NCBI RefSeq assembly: GCF_002008225.1 | Contig: NZ_MRDH01000006.1 | Coordinates: forward strand, 888,316-952,315 | Source of the DNA: Agrobacterium salinitolerans | GTDB taxonomy: Bacteria > Pseudomonadota > Alphaproteobacteria > Rhizobiales > Rhizobiaceae | Reading direction: 5' to 3' | DNA: 64,000 nucleotides | Shown: positions 63,849-64,000 of the stretch, piece by piece | How positions within the stretch are numbered: the stretch's first letter is position 1 | Layout of the letters: each line of letters begins with the position of its first letter | Program-made: the position numbers and the translations under genes | The notes under the pieces: generated by a model | Seen by the model: only the letters and a program-made list of their open reading frames with translations | Database searches by the model: none | Told to the model about the DNA's origin: nothing

Positions 63849-64000
63849 ATGGCCCTCTGCAATTACTTGCCGGACATGCTCTGCAAGTTCCCCGCCATCG
63901 ACAATTCAACCATGCGTGTGGCACGCAAGACCATCGATGACGGCTTTCGCGATCTCGTGCGCAATTACGGCGATGCAATCGACGTCGTCGTGCATCCGCT
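63849..64000 (+). CDS. ABC transporter permease (ProW-like), partial
   Basis: The first 50 codons: MALCNYLPDMLCKFPAIDNS, then RVARKTIDDGFRDLVRNYGD and DVVVHP, a start typical of the glycine betaine/choline permease with a cytoplasmic N-terminal segment. It runs off the right edge. It is 245 bases after the binding protein, with a family B repeat in the gap, so if one mRNA is made the repeat hairpin may reduce permease relative to binding protein. Confidence 0.85.
   Translation, partial: MALCNYLPDMLCKFPAIDNSTMRVARKTIDDGFRDLVRNYGDAIDVVVHP

Overview
The window looks like a piece of the main chromosome of an Agrobacterium (fabrum/tumefaciens-complex) strain. The strongest reason is a 142-residue C2H2 zinc-finger protein at 43784..44212 that matches my recollection of the Agrobacterium regulator Ros almost residue for residue. 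A rhizobial-type gene-transfer-agent (GTA) head cluster, rhizobial intergenic palindromic repeats, a six-membrane-subunit-plus Mrp/Pha antiporter operon and several alphaproteobacterial DUF families agree with this. I see no rRNA, tRNA, CRISPR array, IS element or integrase.

Layout. 1-10.3 kb, minus strand: a GTA-like cluster in the order small terminase, large terminase, [repeat, 35-aa ORF, GH19 lysozyme, Dabb protein], portal, small membrane protein, prohead protease, capsid, connector, head closure, DUF3168 and tail protein (cut by the window edge). A plus-strand MFS gene sits between the last two. 10.6-21.1 kb: housekeeping and catabolic genes, namely a membrane alpha/beta hydrolase, an NmrA-type oxidoreductase with its HxlR regulator, an Lrp regulator divergent from a saccharopine/lysine dehydrogenase, SelO, a GH32 fructosidase and an MFS carrier. 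21.1-27.2 kb: three type II toxin-antitoxin pairs (ParDE, MazEF/Chp, RelB-YafQ) around a copper-efflux operon (copA-cueR-copZ) with a MerR-type 19-bp-spacer promoter. 27.3-36 kb: class D beta-lactamase, UPF0260 protein, class A PBP, LysG/LysE pair, M20 peptidase and a DUF1214/DUF1254 pair.

36-44.2 kb: DUF2336 protein behind a perfect CtrA box, DUF1491, a DivJ/PleC-type histidine kinase with a peptidoglycan-binding protein, DUF5330, SufE, a lone DnaA-domain-IV-like protein coupled to DUF6456, and Ros. 44.6-50.6 kb: the complete Mrp (mnhABCDEFG) Na+/H+ antiporter operon. 50.8-62.1 kb: stress and repair genes (MsrB, GNAT, PAQR/hemolysin III, DksA/TraR, UspA, VOC, AI-2E family, Ada, polysaccharide deacetylase, DapA family, DUF930, oligopeptidase B). 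62.6-64 kb: start of a choline/betaine-type ABC operon.

Two repeat families punctuate the window. Family A has seven ~120-bp copies with mixed arms, and family B has three ~157-bp copies. Both resemble rhizobial intergenic mosaic elements. I found no clear new defence or biosynthetic system. The observations most worth checking are the modified GTA cluster, a Ros-box-like dyad upstream of the ABC operon, the CtrA box upstream of the DUF2336 gene, and the DnaA-IV-like/DUF6456 pair next to ros.
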